11,916 nucleotides of DNA. It comes from Larix sibirica. Taxonomy: Eukaryota > Streptophyta > Pinopsida > Pinales > Pinaceae. Every line of letters starts with the position of its first letter. Positions within the stretch are counted from its first letter, which is position 1. The notes under the pieces are model-generated. The model saw only the letters and a program-made list of their open reading frames with translations, made no database searches and had not been told where the DNA came from. This document shows positions 1 through 7,069 of the stretch, piece by piece. Location: assembly GCA_004151065.3 (NCBI GenBank), contig NWUY0303908884.1, positions 1-11,916 of the forward strand, written 5' to 3'. The translations under genes were made by a program, and so were the position numbers.

Positions 1-308
1 ATTATTCATGTTTATTTATCCAAATGTTTTGAGGAGGGTATCTCTGTTTTGAATGTTCATTATTCAAGATTGCAGATCAAGAACCGAGGTTTTCAAGCTT
101 GGACCAACATTCTAGTATTTAAAGTACTATTTTCTTAACTTATTTACCCTAGTTATTTTTCATTAAGAAATATATTGTTGTATGATTTCCAATTTCCTTA
201 GATTTTGTAAGTCTTGGATAGTACGTTGGTGATCTTAGTAACTTCCCAGTCATAGGATTAATTTCCGAACAACAACGGATTCAACCCCCCCTCTCGATAA
301 TTCCAACA
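1..308 (+). mobile_element. Probable 3' end of an LTR (Ty1/copia-like), truncated by the window edge
   Basis: This stretch has no coding potential. It ends with a C-rich run at about 285-295 (GATTCAACCCCCCCTCTC) followed by CCAACA at 303-308. A GATTCA plus poly-C plus TCT stretch a few tens of bases before a terminal CA is familiar from the right end of plant Ty1/copia LTRs, such as the SIRE/Maximus type. Gypsy pol homology begins soon after, by about 327, so the boundary at 308/309 looks like an insertion junction in the RT/RNase H part of that element. The bases just after it (TTAGTGCCTCTGAC) resemble a copia initiator-Met primer-binding site only poorly. The other LTR end lies outside the window, so neither length nor target-site duplication can be checked. 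The copia assignment is an inference. Confidence 0.4.
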
Positions 309-326
309 TTAGTGCCTCTGACTGAT

Positions 327-885
327 TATGGAGCTATGTAAGAACCTAGTGTTATTACATGGAAGGATTCCTACATATTCTATGGAAATATGTCACCTTT
401 CGGTTGGATGACCAAGAACAATGCTATTTTTATGCACTCATAAATGCTCTCAAATTGGCTCCTTTAATCTCCCCTCCTAAATTTGGAAATGATTTTGTCC
501 TTTACTTTTTATCATCGTCATTATCAGTTTCCAACGCCTTAATCCAAAATGGTGAATATCACTATGAGCACATCATCTATTACATTAGCATGACACTGTC
601 AATACCACCACTCAATTATATCCACCATGATAAGTTTTTGTTGGTCACAATCCTCTCAATGTAAAAGATTCACCATTTCTTTTTTCTATGTAAATCCACC
701 ATGATTGCAAACTCTAACATGATGCAGTACATACTAGGTCAATGACTTATCGATGGTAAGTTTTCTCAATAGATCATCATTCCTAAGGAATATGATCACA
801 AGTTTGTAACACCCAAAAGAAAAAAAAAATGGATCTTGTTGAGCTCATTATTAACCTCCTGATTATTGTAGTGTGAATCTCTATC
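327..885 (+). pseudogene. Ty3/gypsy RT C-terminus and RNase H remnant
   Basis: RNase H removes the RNA strand of the RNA/DNA hybrid during reverse transcription of the element. The stretch from about 380 reads like the RT connection and RNase H start of plant gypsy elements: a F-L-x-I-L-x-K-x-V-T-F-x-DD-Q stretch, then NALxxAPLISPPxFG and an HIIYYIS strand. Downstream, MMQYIL at about 720-737 matches the usual S/D-x-MQYLL motif, followed by DGKF and KEYDHKFVTPKRKKK, which fits the end of this domain. In-frame stops occur at 662-664, near 750 and near 770, and small indels shift the frame. The usual first catalytic Asp cannot be recognised: the strand reads LYFLSSS. Sequence before about 327 is the presumed LTR insertion, so the polymerase core is missing. 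The domain call is confident and the exact ends are approximate. Confidence 0.88.
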
Positions 886-899
886 ATTGATGAGTTACT

Positions 900-2163
900 A
901 GATGAACACTTGTTTTTCCTTACTACCAAAGATCCATGGTATGGAAATGTTCTCACATATCTTCGCACAAAATTTTCTTCCCATATCCCACATGATGATC
1001 ATCATTGAATGCATCACCAAGCCCCTCATTACCTCCTCATTAGAGATGTTCTCTATTGAAGTTGGTGTGACAACACTTTGTAATTTTTTTTATCTCATGA
1101 TAAGTTTGAGCAAGTCATTAAAAATTCCCAAGATAGTGCATGTGGTGGTGACTTATCAATATTTTCCACCATCCAAAAAAAATTCATGCTGGATACTTTT
1201 GTATTCATGCCATCAAATGGTGCGAAAACATTCATATTTTCTCTAGCAAAATCAGGTCCCCTCTAGCGCCTTTTGCTGCAATCATCAATACTAGTCCATT
1301 ATACAAGTGGGGGATCACTTTCATGGAGTGTAGTTCTATATATTCTCAAGGCCATAAATACATCATCTTCATTGTCAATTACATTATCAAGTGGGTTGAG
1401 GCAATGCCTACTTTCAACAATACTACTTTCATGATTGTTAGATTTTTTTTAACAACATCATCACATGATTTGACATACCAAACATTTGGTATCGAATAAT
1501 GGAACTAATTTTCAAAATGGTATTTTCCATAATTTTTCATTCTTTTTTAGATTCACACATGATTTTTCCACCCCCTAATATTCACAATCTATTGGATAGG
1601 TTGAGGATGCCAATAAATTCATTATAATCATGCTCTAATGGATGGTCAACAAGAACAAAATGAATTGGAATCATATGATCTTTCATACACTATGGGATTA
1701 TAGAACATCTATTGATATTACGATGGGATTCAATCCTTTCCACCTCATTCATGGAGTTGCGGTAGTCTTACCTATCAAGTGCGAAATTCCTACTTTGCAA
1801 ACTAACACTGAACTACTACCTAATACACTTGCACTAGAGCATTGATTCTTCACTTTGGAACACCTCAATGAATAATATCGTGCTTAATTAAAACAAAATG
1901 GAGGAATTATTTCAACAATGTTCCAAAGTACAATACGATATCCATGTTCCTCCTTGTACCATTTCACGAAGGTGATCTCATTCTCATTTTTTATGCAAAG
2001 AAAGAAACCAAACCATGTCTTGCTAAGCTTCACCCCCAGTGGAAAGGCCCTTACATCATGAAATGATGTCTACTGAAAGGATCCTATGTGATTGGTTTTT
2101 CCAAAGGATTCCTTCTCAACAACCCTATTAATCGGTTGTACTTGAAGAAATTATTTCCACATT
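900..2163 (+). pseudogene. Ty3/gypsy integrase remnant, forward strand
   Basis: Integrase inserts the cDNA copy into the host genome. The segment starts with a DPWYGN-like stretch (about 930-950) and an RDVLY-like motif near 1040-1060, both typical of the spacer before the zinc finger. The finger is damaged: SACGGDLS at about 1137-1160 replaces the usual CGGHLS, losing a His, and the Cys pair is not readable. The core begins with YKWGITFMEC at 1302-1331, where the first catalytic Asp is Thr (codon 1317-1319). The second catalytic site reads SNNG instead of SDHG (about 1488-1499), while the Glu in a VEDANK stretch near 1600 survives. Then come a DYRTSID stretch near 1700, GFNPFHLIHG (1726-1755), VLPIKCEIP and ELLPNT. 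The C-terminal PQWKGPYIMK (about 2034-2063) retains the GPY module. Many stops and frame changes make it non-functional. Confidence 0.93.
2159..2163. repeat. Left copy of putative 5-bp target-site duplication ACATT
   Basis: ACATT lies directly left of the TGTTGG end of the putative solo LTR and recurs directly after its TTACA end. Five bases is the usual duplication length for plant LTR retrotransposons. Confidence 0.55.
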
Positions 2164-2390
2164 TGTTGGACTAGGATGGCTGCACAGACTCATGAACACC
2201 TATCTAGATAAGTTGCACTTATTTTTTGTACAACTAGCCACATGAAAATTTTCACAAAATGATCACATAATGGAATAAGTTCCACTCACAAGTATGAAAT
2301 AGTATAAAAACCCTTATGAGTTTCCATATGATACTCTAGTGCCCCAAAAACAAAATCTAAATTAATGAAAAGACAACACTCACCACAAGG

Positions 2391-2399
2391 ACTTACCTG
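2391..2399 (-). promoter_or_regulatory. Consensus 5' splice donor inside the solo LTR
   Basis: The reverse strand reads CAG/GTAAGT, a perfect match to the consensus 5' splice site, about 110 bases downstream of the TATA box. In an LTR transcript it could splice onto a downstream acceptor. No acceptor was assigned. Confidence 0.35.
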
Positions 2400-2510
2400 A
2401 AACTCATGGATTCGAAAAAAATCAATGAAATTTCCCATAAATAAAGAAAAAATTCTCCGTGGAATAAAACTCACAACATTTAAAATGATTTTGAAATGTG
2501 GGCCCCACCC

Positions 2511-2520
2511 CTATTTATAG
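2511..2520 (-). promoter_or_regulatory. TATA box of the solo LTR
   Basis: The reverse strand reads CTATAAATAG followed by GGG and then GTGGGGCCCAC. The core matches the plant TATA consensus TATAAATA. Transcription would start about 30 bases on, near 2480, and run leftward into the integrase relic. Whether it is ever active cannot be told from sequence. Confidence 0.5.
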
Positions 2521-2585
2521 GACAAAAGGACCAATTTTCAATAGCTTCGTTTGGGAGTTCTGTAACTTAGTTTGATGAAATTACA

Positions 2586-2590
2586 ACATT
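2586..2590. repeat. Right copy of putative 5-bp target-site duplication ACATT
   Basis: ACATT follows the CA end of the putative solo LTR and matches the five bases before its TG end. A five-base match could still be chance because several end choices were examined. Confidence 0.55.
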
Positions 2591-2646
2591 GTCACAAACA
2601 AGATCAGAAGCTCTTCAACATGGTGCCATTTTTTTGTCCCCCCTAG

Positions 2647-4130
2647 AGATTCATTTGACAATAATTTTTCAACTATTTCTCAAGGTATGGAAAAATAATG
2701 TTGATATTTTTTGTGTCATTTGATTTATTGTAATGAACACTCTTATTCCCTGGTATTTGCATCATATGTGAAGGATTTTCATTAGGAAGTTGTTTCCTCC
2801 CCATACAAAGGTATATGAGTAACCTACACAGTTATATCATCTTGACAATGCATATAAGCCATGTACCCCCTTTAGTTACATTTCACTTATTTAGTTATCC
2901 CAATGTTATCCATAAGGTCCTCATATCCCAATAAAACAAACATCACCTCCAATCAAACAAGCCTTTTATATGTAGTATCTTGATCCCACATGGGTGTGCA
3001 CATAATTACAAACCCATTCCATTCTGAAACCCATTTAATTTCCCCAAGCAATCTAAGAAATCTAATAATTCATCATTTCACCAAGAAAACCACATTTGTC
3101 TTTCTTGCTACATCTTGATGACGCCCCTTTCATATTCCCCTACACATGTTACAGTTATGATTCAGATATGGATCCTCATACCCATCATGATCAATAAAAC
3201 ATATGTGTTCCTCTCCATTTCACCAACCCATGATAAGTATACAAATGGGGACTACCCTCTGTATACACCACCATCATTTGATCATCCCCATAGGGAAGCT
3301 ATTCATGGTATTTATTCATTGGGCACAGATTCACTCAAAATGTGGGAACTGCATCATACCAAATTATTGTTTTGGAAGCATGCACTAATCACCCTTGATC
3401 AGTGTAATTTTGTCCACTATCCATGATAATTTTAGTCAATAGAGAGAGTCATCAATGCTATTTACCTATGTTCAACTTCAACTCATTTATCACATCAAGG
3501 GGATTCATAGATTCCAATGGTTGTAGTGTTTGCAATTATGATTGAAGACATTTGGTCCACTTGACATAATCCCACTCTACACCTTCTTTATTATTCAAGT
3601 CCCCCGCCCCAGTGGGTTATTTTCAATATTCAATAATTCCTCTCCTCTAGAATTATTAACATCGTTGCAATACCAAGAACATTCACTAAATGTTGGGATT
3701 GAAGCCAACTTCATCCCTACATCAATAGTTCATAGAGATGACCCCTTGATCTTCTCTTATTGTAAATTCCGCTTGACAAAATTTCATGAGCATAATGATT
3801 CCTATTGCATTTGTATAAAACCATAGTTTATGTGTCATCTATTAATTATTCACTTCAACGGTCATCACCAGCATTCCTAGTCCTTTACTCTTAAGAATTA
3901 CTCTCTCACTATCTTAGTTTGAAATATCAACATGAGGGGAAGAAACAATGATGTATTTCGGCTACAGAGGCCCTTCCTAAGTTCACAAATTAGGGTTCAT
4001 CTATTATCACCTAAATCTTGCACACATGTGACATTTCAACAATTACTACAAAAGGACATCATCAAAATACTACATGCAGCTCATAAGATCATCCTCATCA
4101 AATTCAACATGAGAATTTAACCTTAGAATG
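2647..4130. other. Unassigned repeat-derived stretch with weak forward-strand coding character
   Basis: No recognised domain lies here. From 2647 to 3114 I see only AT-rich non-coding DNA, possibly the 3' non-coding part of the forward gypsy element. From 3115 to 4120 the forward strand has three long stop-poor stretches (3115-3426, 3542-3826, 3932-4120), the last two in the same frame, while the reverse strand has none. This suggests a decayed forward-strand coding region. Short patches such as IHGIYSLGTDSLKM and TLDQCNF loosely recall the protease region of plant gypsy elements (a TLHQC motif), but no Asp-Ser/Thr-Gly active site was found. I treat that as a hint only. Confidence 0.35.
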
Positions 4131-4477
4131 GAAAAATATTTATTTTAATACAAACATATGAATTTTATAATGGAAACATGCATTGATTTGTGTGGGTAAA
4201 GATTCAAAAGTCATGTGGCCATACTAGCTAGTGGATCATTAACTCTTTGTGGCATACTAAAGGCTCACAACTTCATTTTTGGCTCCAGAAATTTGAATTG
4301 GTCTCTTGCATGCTTGGGGTATTTTTTGGATAAGTTGTCATTGATGTCAATAGCTGAAGAAATTTTGATCACCCAGTGAAATGAGATATTTAATACAAGG
4401 GATCCTCCAAAGAAATGTTCCATTATTATTGTTGGCACAAAATTGAGACCGAGGTTCTTATGCATGGGCCAACAAAA
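4131..4477 (-). other. Leader-like sequence downstream of a putative primer-binding site
   Basis: Read on the reverse strand, this follows the TGGCGCCC motif at 4478-4485 and so sits where a gypsy 5' untranslated leader and gag start would be. One reverse frame is open over 4265-4486, but I cannot recognise gag in it. There is no zinc knuckle and no gag-like pattern. The left boundary at about 4130 is set only by the end of the forward coding-like stretch. Confidence 0.3.
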
Positions 4478-4485
4478 GGGCGCCA
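4478..4485 (-). other. Primer-binding-site-like motif TGGCGCCC
   Basis: On the reverse strand the LTR end CTACA is followed by one G and then TGGCGCCC. TGGCGCC is the start of a common plant Ty3/gypsy primer-binding site, pairing with a tRNA 3' end that carries CCA. After eight matching bases the similarity fades (TTTTGTTGGCCC). Its position one base from a TACA terminus supports the call. It implies that the LTR at 4487-5174 also acts as a 5' LTR for DNA to its left. Confidence 0.55.
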
Positions 4486-4513
4486 CTGTAGTCTAGTGTG
4501 ATGGAATTTTCAA

Positions 4514-4527
4514 TCCCCTTAAGGGGA
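4514..4527. repeat. 14-bp perfect palindrome near the LTR terminus
   Basis: TCCCCTTAAGGGGA is perfectly self-complementary. It lies 27 bases inside the LTR end at 4487. It might be a hairpin in U5 RNA or a protein site, but nothing in the sequence shows a function. Confidence 0.6.
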
Positions 4528-5000
4528 AATGTATCACCCAAATCACAACCAAGATCGACATAAGATAGGGATTGGTTAACTATATTGTTACAATTGAGGA
4601 TTTACAATAATAATCATCACAACATCATTTACCCAAGTATACCGTAACAATGCTTAGTCATATACATTATTCCTTTAGATATATCATAACAATAAACATA
4701 AATAAATACAATAGAGACAGTCGCAACACAAAAACTTAAGGGGACCAATAATCCTTTCCATTATAGAAAGTGCATCTTCATTAAATTAGCTTACATCATG
4801 GCTCTAAGGCCTTACAATCACTGTGGAATTACCTGATGTGGGATATACCCTCATATAAATGAAACCCAAAAACCTAATACATAAATCCTACTACATATCT
4901 AGTTGTTTATGTCTCTATATGGATTTAATCCTCTGATGCTTGGATGCTCTTAGATATCTACATATACATATTCTCTTCTCTTCCACTTGTCCCCCACTTC

Positions 5001-5008
5001 CTTTTATA
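5001..5008 (-). promoter_or_regulatory. TATA box of the reverse-strand LTR
   Basis: The reverse strand reads GTATAAAAGGAAG. TATAAAAG is a good TATA box, placed about 165 bases after the proposed LTR start. The expected transcript start is near 4975, before an A/G-rich run. Just upstream is the imperfect inverted repeat GGACC/GGTCC (5020-5035). Confidence 0.5.
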
Positions 5009-5174
5009 CTTGTGGAGTGGGACCGAAATTGGTCCAAAAATTGTTGCAGTCGTTACCTCTTTTCTGCAACTTCCGCTTCCTTTTCGCACTTCCTTTTTTA
5101 GTCTTCTCTTCTTCTTCCCTTTTAGGTACTCTTAATGAAGGATCCAACATGACCCAACCAAAAAGGTTGAATCA

Positions 5175-5184
5175 CCCTCGATTC
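5175..5184 (-). other. Putative polypurine tract before the LTR
   Basis: The reverse strand reads GAATCGAGGG directly before the proposed TG start of the LTR. Polypurine tracts prime plus-strand DNA synthesis and abut the 3' LTR. Two of the ten bases are pyrimidines, so it is either decayed or a chance match. Its place between the additional ORF stop and the LTR is what supports it. Confidence 0.4.
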
Positions 5185-5188
5185 AAAT

Positions 5189-6180
5189 TTAGTACATTAT
5201 TGATCTGTGTGCATATTCTACTACTAGTGCTTCAAACAAAGGAGCCAACTCTAGTACTTGTGTATAAGCCTACTGCTGAAGTTTTACGAACTCATGTAAC
5301 TATATATGCCATTTTGCAACCAATATGTTGGTGCTATATATGAACTGATGATATTTTTCTATATCTAGGAGGGAATTTTTTTGCTGCTCCAACTATTTTA
5401 TCTTCGTTTCTGCATGGTGATCCAGCTATTATAACTCATGATATGCAACTTGAGTTTTAGAATTCAAGTCCCAAAAAATCTATTTGGAGTTGTATGATTT
5501 TTATTGAATAATATCCATGTTATTGTCAAGCTCCTGGGATTCCTTATACTTGGGTTCTCTTTCCAAGGGATCAAATGTAGTATGAGCTTCATGGTTCAAT
5601 TGTTTAACTTTTTCCTACAAGGTTTCTATGGGTCTCTATTTCTTCTCAAGGATACCGACCCAATCATTTAATGTTGTGAAGAGATCTTGGATTTGTTTTG
5701 TTTTCCTCTAGACCTTGTTGTGAATGGTTGTTATAGTATTGCTTACCTGTGGAACTTGGGCCATTAGATATCTTTTCTATTCATCGCCTTGATTTTGGAT
5801 ATTGATGAGTTACTGTTGGAATTATGTGTGTTTTGCTTGAAGTTGATTCCAAGGAACACATATGTGTTGTAGGTTGTATTTCAATACAATAGATTAGATC
5901 TCTTCTTGTACTGTAGGTACATGCTCCCAGACTTGATGCCAAATTGTGAAAAACTGATCACACAAGGCATAAATAGTGTCCTCCACAAATTATTTCTCTT
6001 TTTGTGTTGCTTCCTTGGCAACCAAAGAATCAAATAGTTGTTGCGTGTTTCATCAAACACTTGCTTGATTGTGTTATGCTATATATAAACAAATGCTATC
6101 CATATTTCTACATCTATTGTAGCAATGTGGATGTGTTCGAACAACTGTCGGGTAGTCAAAGTTGGGTTGTTTGCTATGGG
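5189..6180 (-). pseudogene. Gln-rich coiled-coil C-terminal part of the additional ORF
   Basis: From about 6180 one frame gives RQLFEHIHIATIDVEIW, and from about 6040 a second carries on to TAA 5189-5191. The residues repeat hydrophobic positions among Gln, Glu, Lys and Asn, as in LFDSLVAKEATQKEK, IQDLFTTLNDWVGILEKK, VKQLNHEAHTTFDPLE and LEQQKNSLLDIEKYHQF. This is typical of a long helical coiled coil. I count about 15 internal stops in the last frame, all TAA or TAG and none TGA, at places where a Gln codon would suit the pattern. C-to-T change of CAA/CAG would explain them. The end at 5189 is chosen because the next codons run into the purine tract and LTR. Partners and role are unknown. 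Confidence 0.65.
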
Positions 6181-7069
6181 TGCACTGGGGGAAATGACTG
6201 AAGGGACAACCCGCTAGACATAGATTTTGATAACTGATCCTGCAAGTTGTTGTGTTCTTCTTTTGGTCCTACTTTAGTGTTGACGATCCTCTGCTATAAT
6301 TCGTCGGAGAGGAAAGGGGTGATATCATGGTGTGCTTGGAAAACATGGAGAATTACATGGCAATTACTTGGGTCTTATGCCCAATGTTTAAGATGGGTTT
6401 TGAGTGTGATAGGTTGAGGATCTTGGTGCGATAAAGGAATTTGAGATGATCCTACTGGGTGTCCTATCTTGGTTTATTCCATATACCGATCGTGTCATGA
6501 ACTATCCTCGTCTACATTATACTACTGTGATTGGACATATGGCTCTGGTTTAGAATCATTATGGAATTCCATCGGCTAATCATTTTGGAGTAGGAGGAGA
6601 TCAATTATGGTAGATTTTGAGTCTGATTTCTCCTTCCCTTCCATATTTTCCTATTGATCAAGGACTCCAGGTACCTGGATAATATGGTCTAGGATATCAT
6701 CAAGGTTAATGACTAAGGACTTGATTGGGTTGGGCCTAAGGGAATACACATGAATTGTGGATAGAGGAGGGTTGTTTATGGGTGCAATAGTTGAAGAGAT
6801 ATATCCAGGTGTTGGAATGGTGGATATTGTGGTGGAGGGGATATCTAATTTTGGATGGGTTGTGCAAGGGTGATTTGGTAGAGTAAGAGCTTGAACAACT
6901 TCTTTAGAAGCTTGGTAGAAACCATAGCAGTAACTAGGAGTGATGTGATGGATTGGGGGATTGGACGAGGTATGGTCTTGGGAAATTTGGTATCATATAA
7001 AGAGGTCTCTTGGGTGTATTCAATATTAGATTTATGCTTAGATGAAGGTTGGGGGAATATAGAGGACAT
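6180..7069 (-). pseudogene. Pro/Ser/Thr-rich middle of the additional ORF
   Basis: Two overlapping reverse frames join near 6848. The first (7069-6845) runs from MSSIFPQPSSKHKSN through KTIPRPIPQ. The second continues with DIPSTTISTIPTPG and APINNPPLSTIH, then becomes more polar and charged (LDDILDHIIQVPG, KPEPYVQSQ, DPQPITLKTH) until about 6180. The composition looks like a disordered linker between a folded N-terminal region and the coiled coil. In-frame stops are mostly TAG or TAA, with at least one TGA. No domain is recognised. Confidence 0.55.

Larger units (their letters stand above)
2164..2585 (-). mobile_element. Probable solo LTR inserted in the integrase tail
   Basis: The segment starts with TGTTGG and ends with TTACA on the forward strand, giving TG...CA ends over 422 bp. 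It is flanked on both sides by ACATT (2159-2163 and 2586-2590), the 5-bp target duplication expected of LTR retrotransposon integration. Taking it out with one ACATT restores continuity of the integrase frame for 18 codons to a TAG at 2644. On the reverse strand it has a TATA box (CTATAAATAG, 2511-2520) about 65 bp from the left end and a perfect splice donor (CAG/GTAAGT). This sets its orientation. It contains no pol or gag sequence. Family is unknown; the short U3 would suit a small LTR. The boundaries are my reading and not an alignment, so other ends remain possible. Confidence 0.6.
309..2646 (+). mobile_element. Degenerate Ty3/gypsy retrotransposon fragment, forward strand, interrupted by a solo LTR
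   Basis: On the forward strand the frames give, in order, the RT/RNase H junction, RNase H, the spacer before integrase, a damaged zinc finger, the integrase core and the integrase C-terminus with its GPY module. This is the 3' half of a plant Ty3/gypsy pol gene. Gag, protease and most of RT are absent, cut off by the LTR at 1-308. The frame is broken many times by stops and indels, so the copy is dead. A reverse-oriented solo LTR (2164-2585) splits the C-terminal tail. Removing it with one ACATT copy leaves an open frame ending at TAG 2644-2646. No 3' LTR of this element was recognised beyond that point. Confidence 0.9.
4487..5174 (-). mobile_element. Probable Ty3/gypsy LTR, reverse orientation
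   Basis: The forward strand reads TGTAGTCTAG at the left end and GAATCA at the right, so on the reverse strand the 688-bp segment starts TGATTC and ends GACTACA. Upstream of it on the reverse strand lie the last stop of the long additional ORF (5189-5191) and a purine-rich run GAATCGAGGG (5175-5184), which fits a polypurine tract. Inside are a TATA box (TATAAAAG, 5001-5008) about 165 bases from the start and a purine-rich run after it, as in a U3/R boundary. Immediately after the other end comes a primer-binding-site-like TGGCGCCC. The first set of signals says 3' LTR and the last says 5' LTR, so a tandem or recombined arrangement is possible. No partner LTR is in the window to confirm the ends. 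Confidence 0.6.

Noticed and set aside
309-324. TTAGTGCCTCTGAC as a copia primer-binding site after the left LTR
   Set aside because: It matches the usual TGGTATCAGAGC poorly, and gypsy pol homology starts almost at once, so it is more likely flanking sequence.
2286-2474. Reverse-strand 62-codon open frame
   Set aside because: It lies wholly within the putative solo LTR and crosses a splice donor; no homology is recognised.
2637-2652. Reverse-strand purine run AGGGGGGACAAAAAAA as a polypurine tract for the neighbouring LTR
   Set aside because: It sits about 50 bases outside the LTR end supported by the ACATT repeats, and it overlaps the integrase tail frame. It remains an alternative if the LTR end is misplaced.
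4854-4860. Forward-strand TATAAAT as promoter of the 4487-5174 LTR
   Set aside because: The primer-binding-site-like motif, purine tract and neighbouring ORF all favour reverse orientation. In AT-rich DNA a lone TATA match is weak.
4944-5343. Forward-strand open frames at 4944-5135 and 4987-5343
   Set aside because: They lie in the LTR and across the end of the reverse additional ORF, with pyrimidine-rich low-complexity composition.
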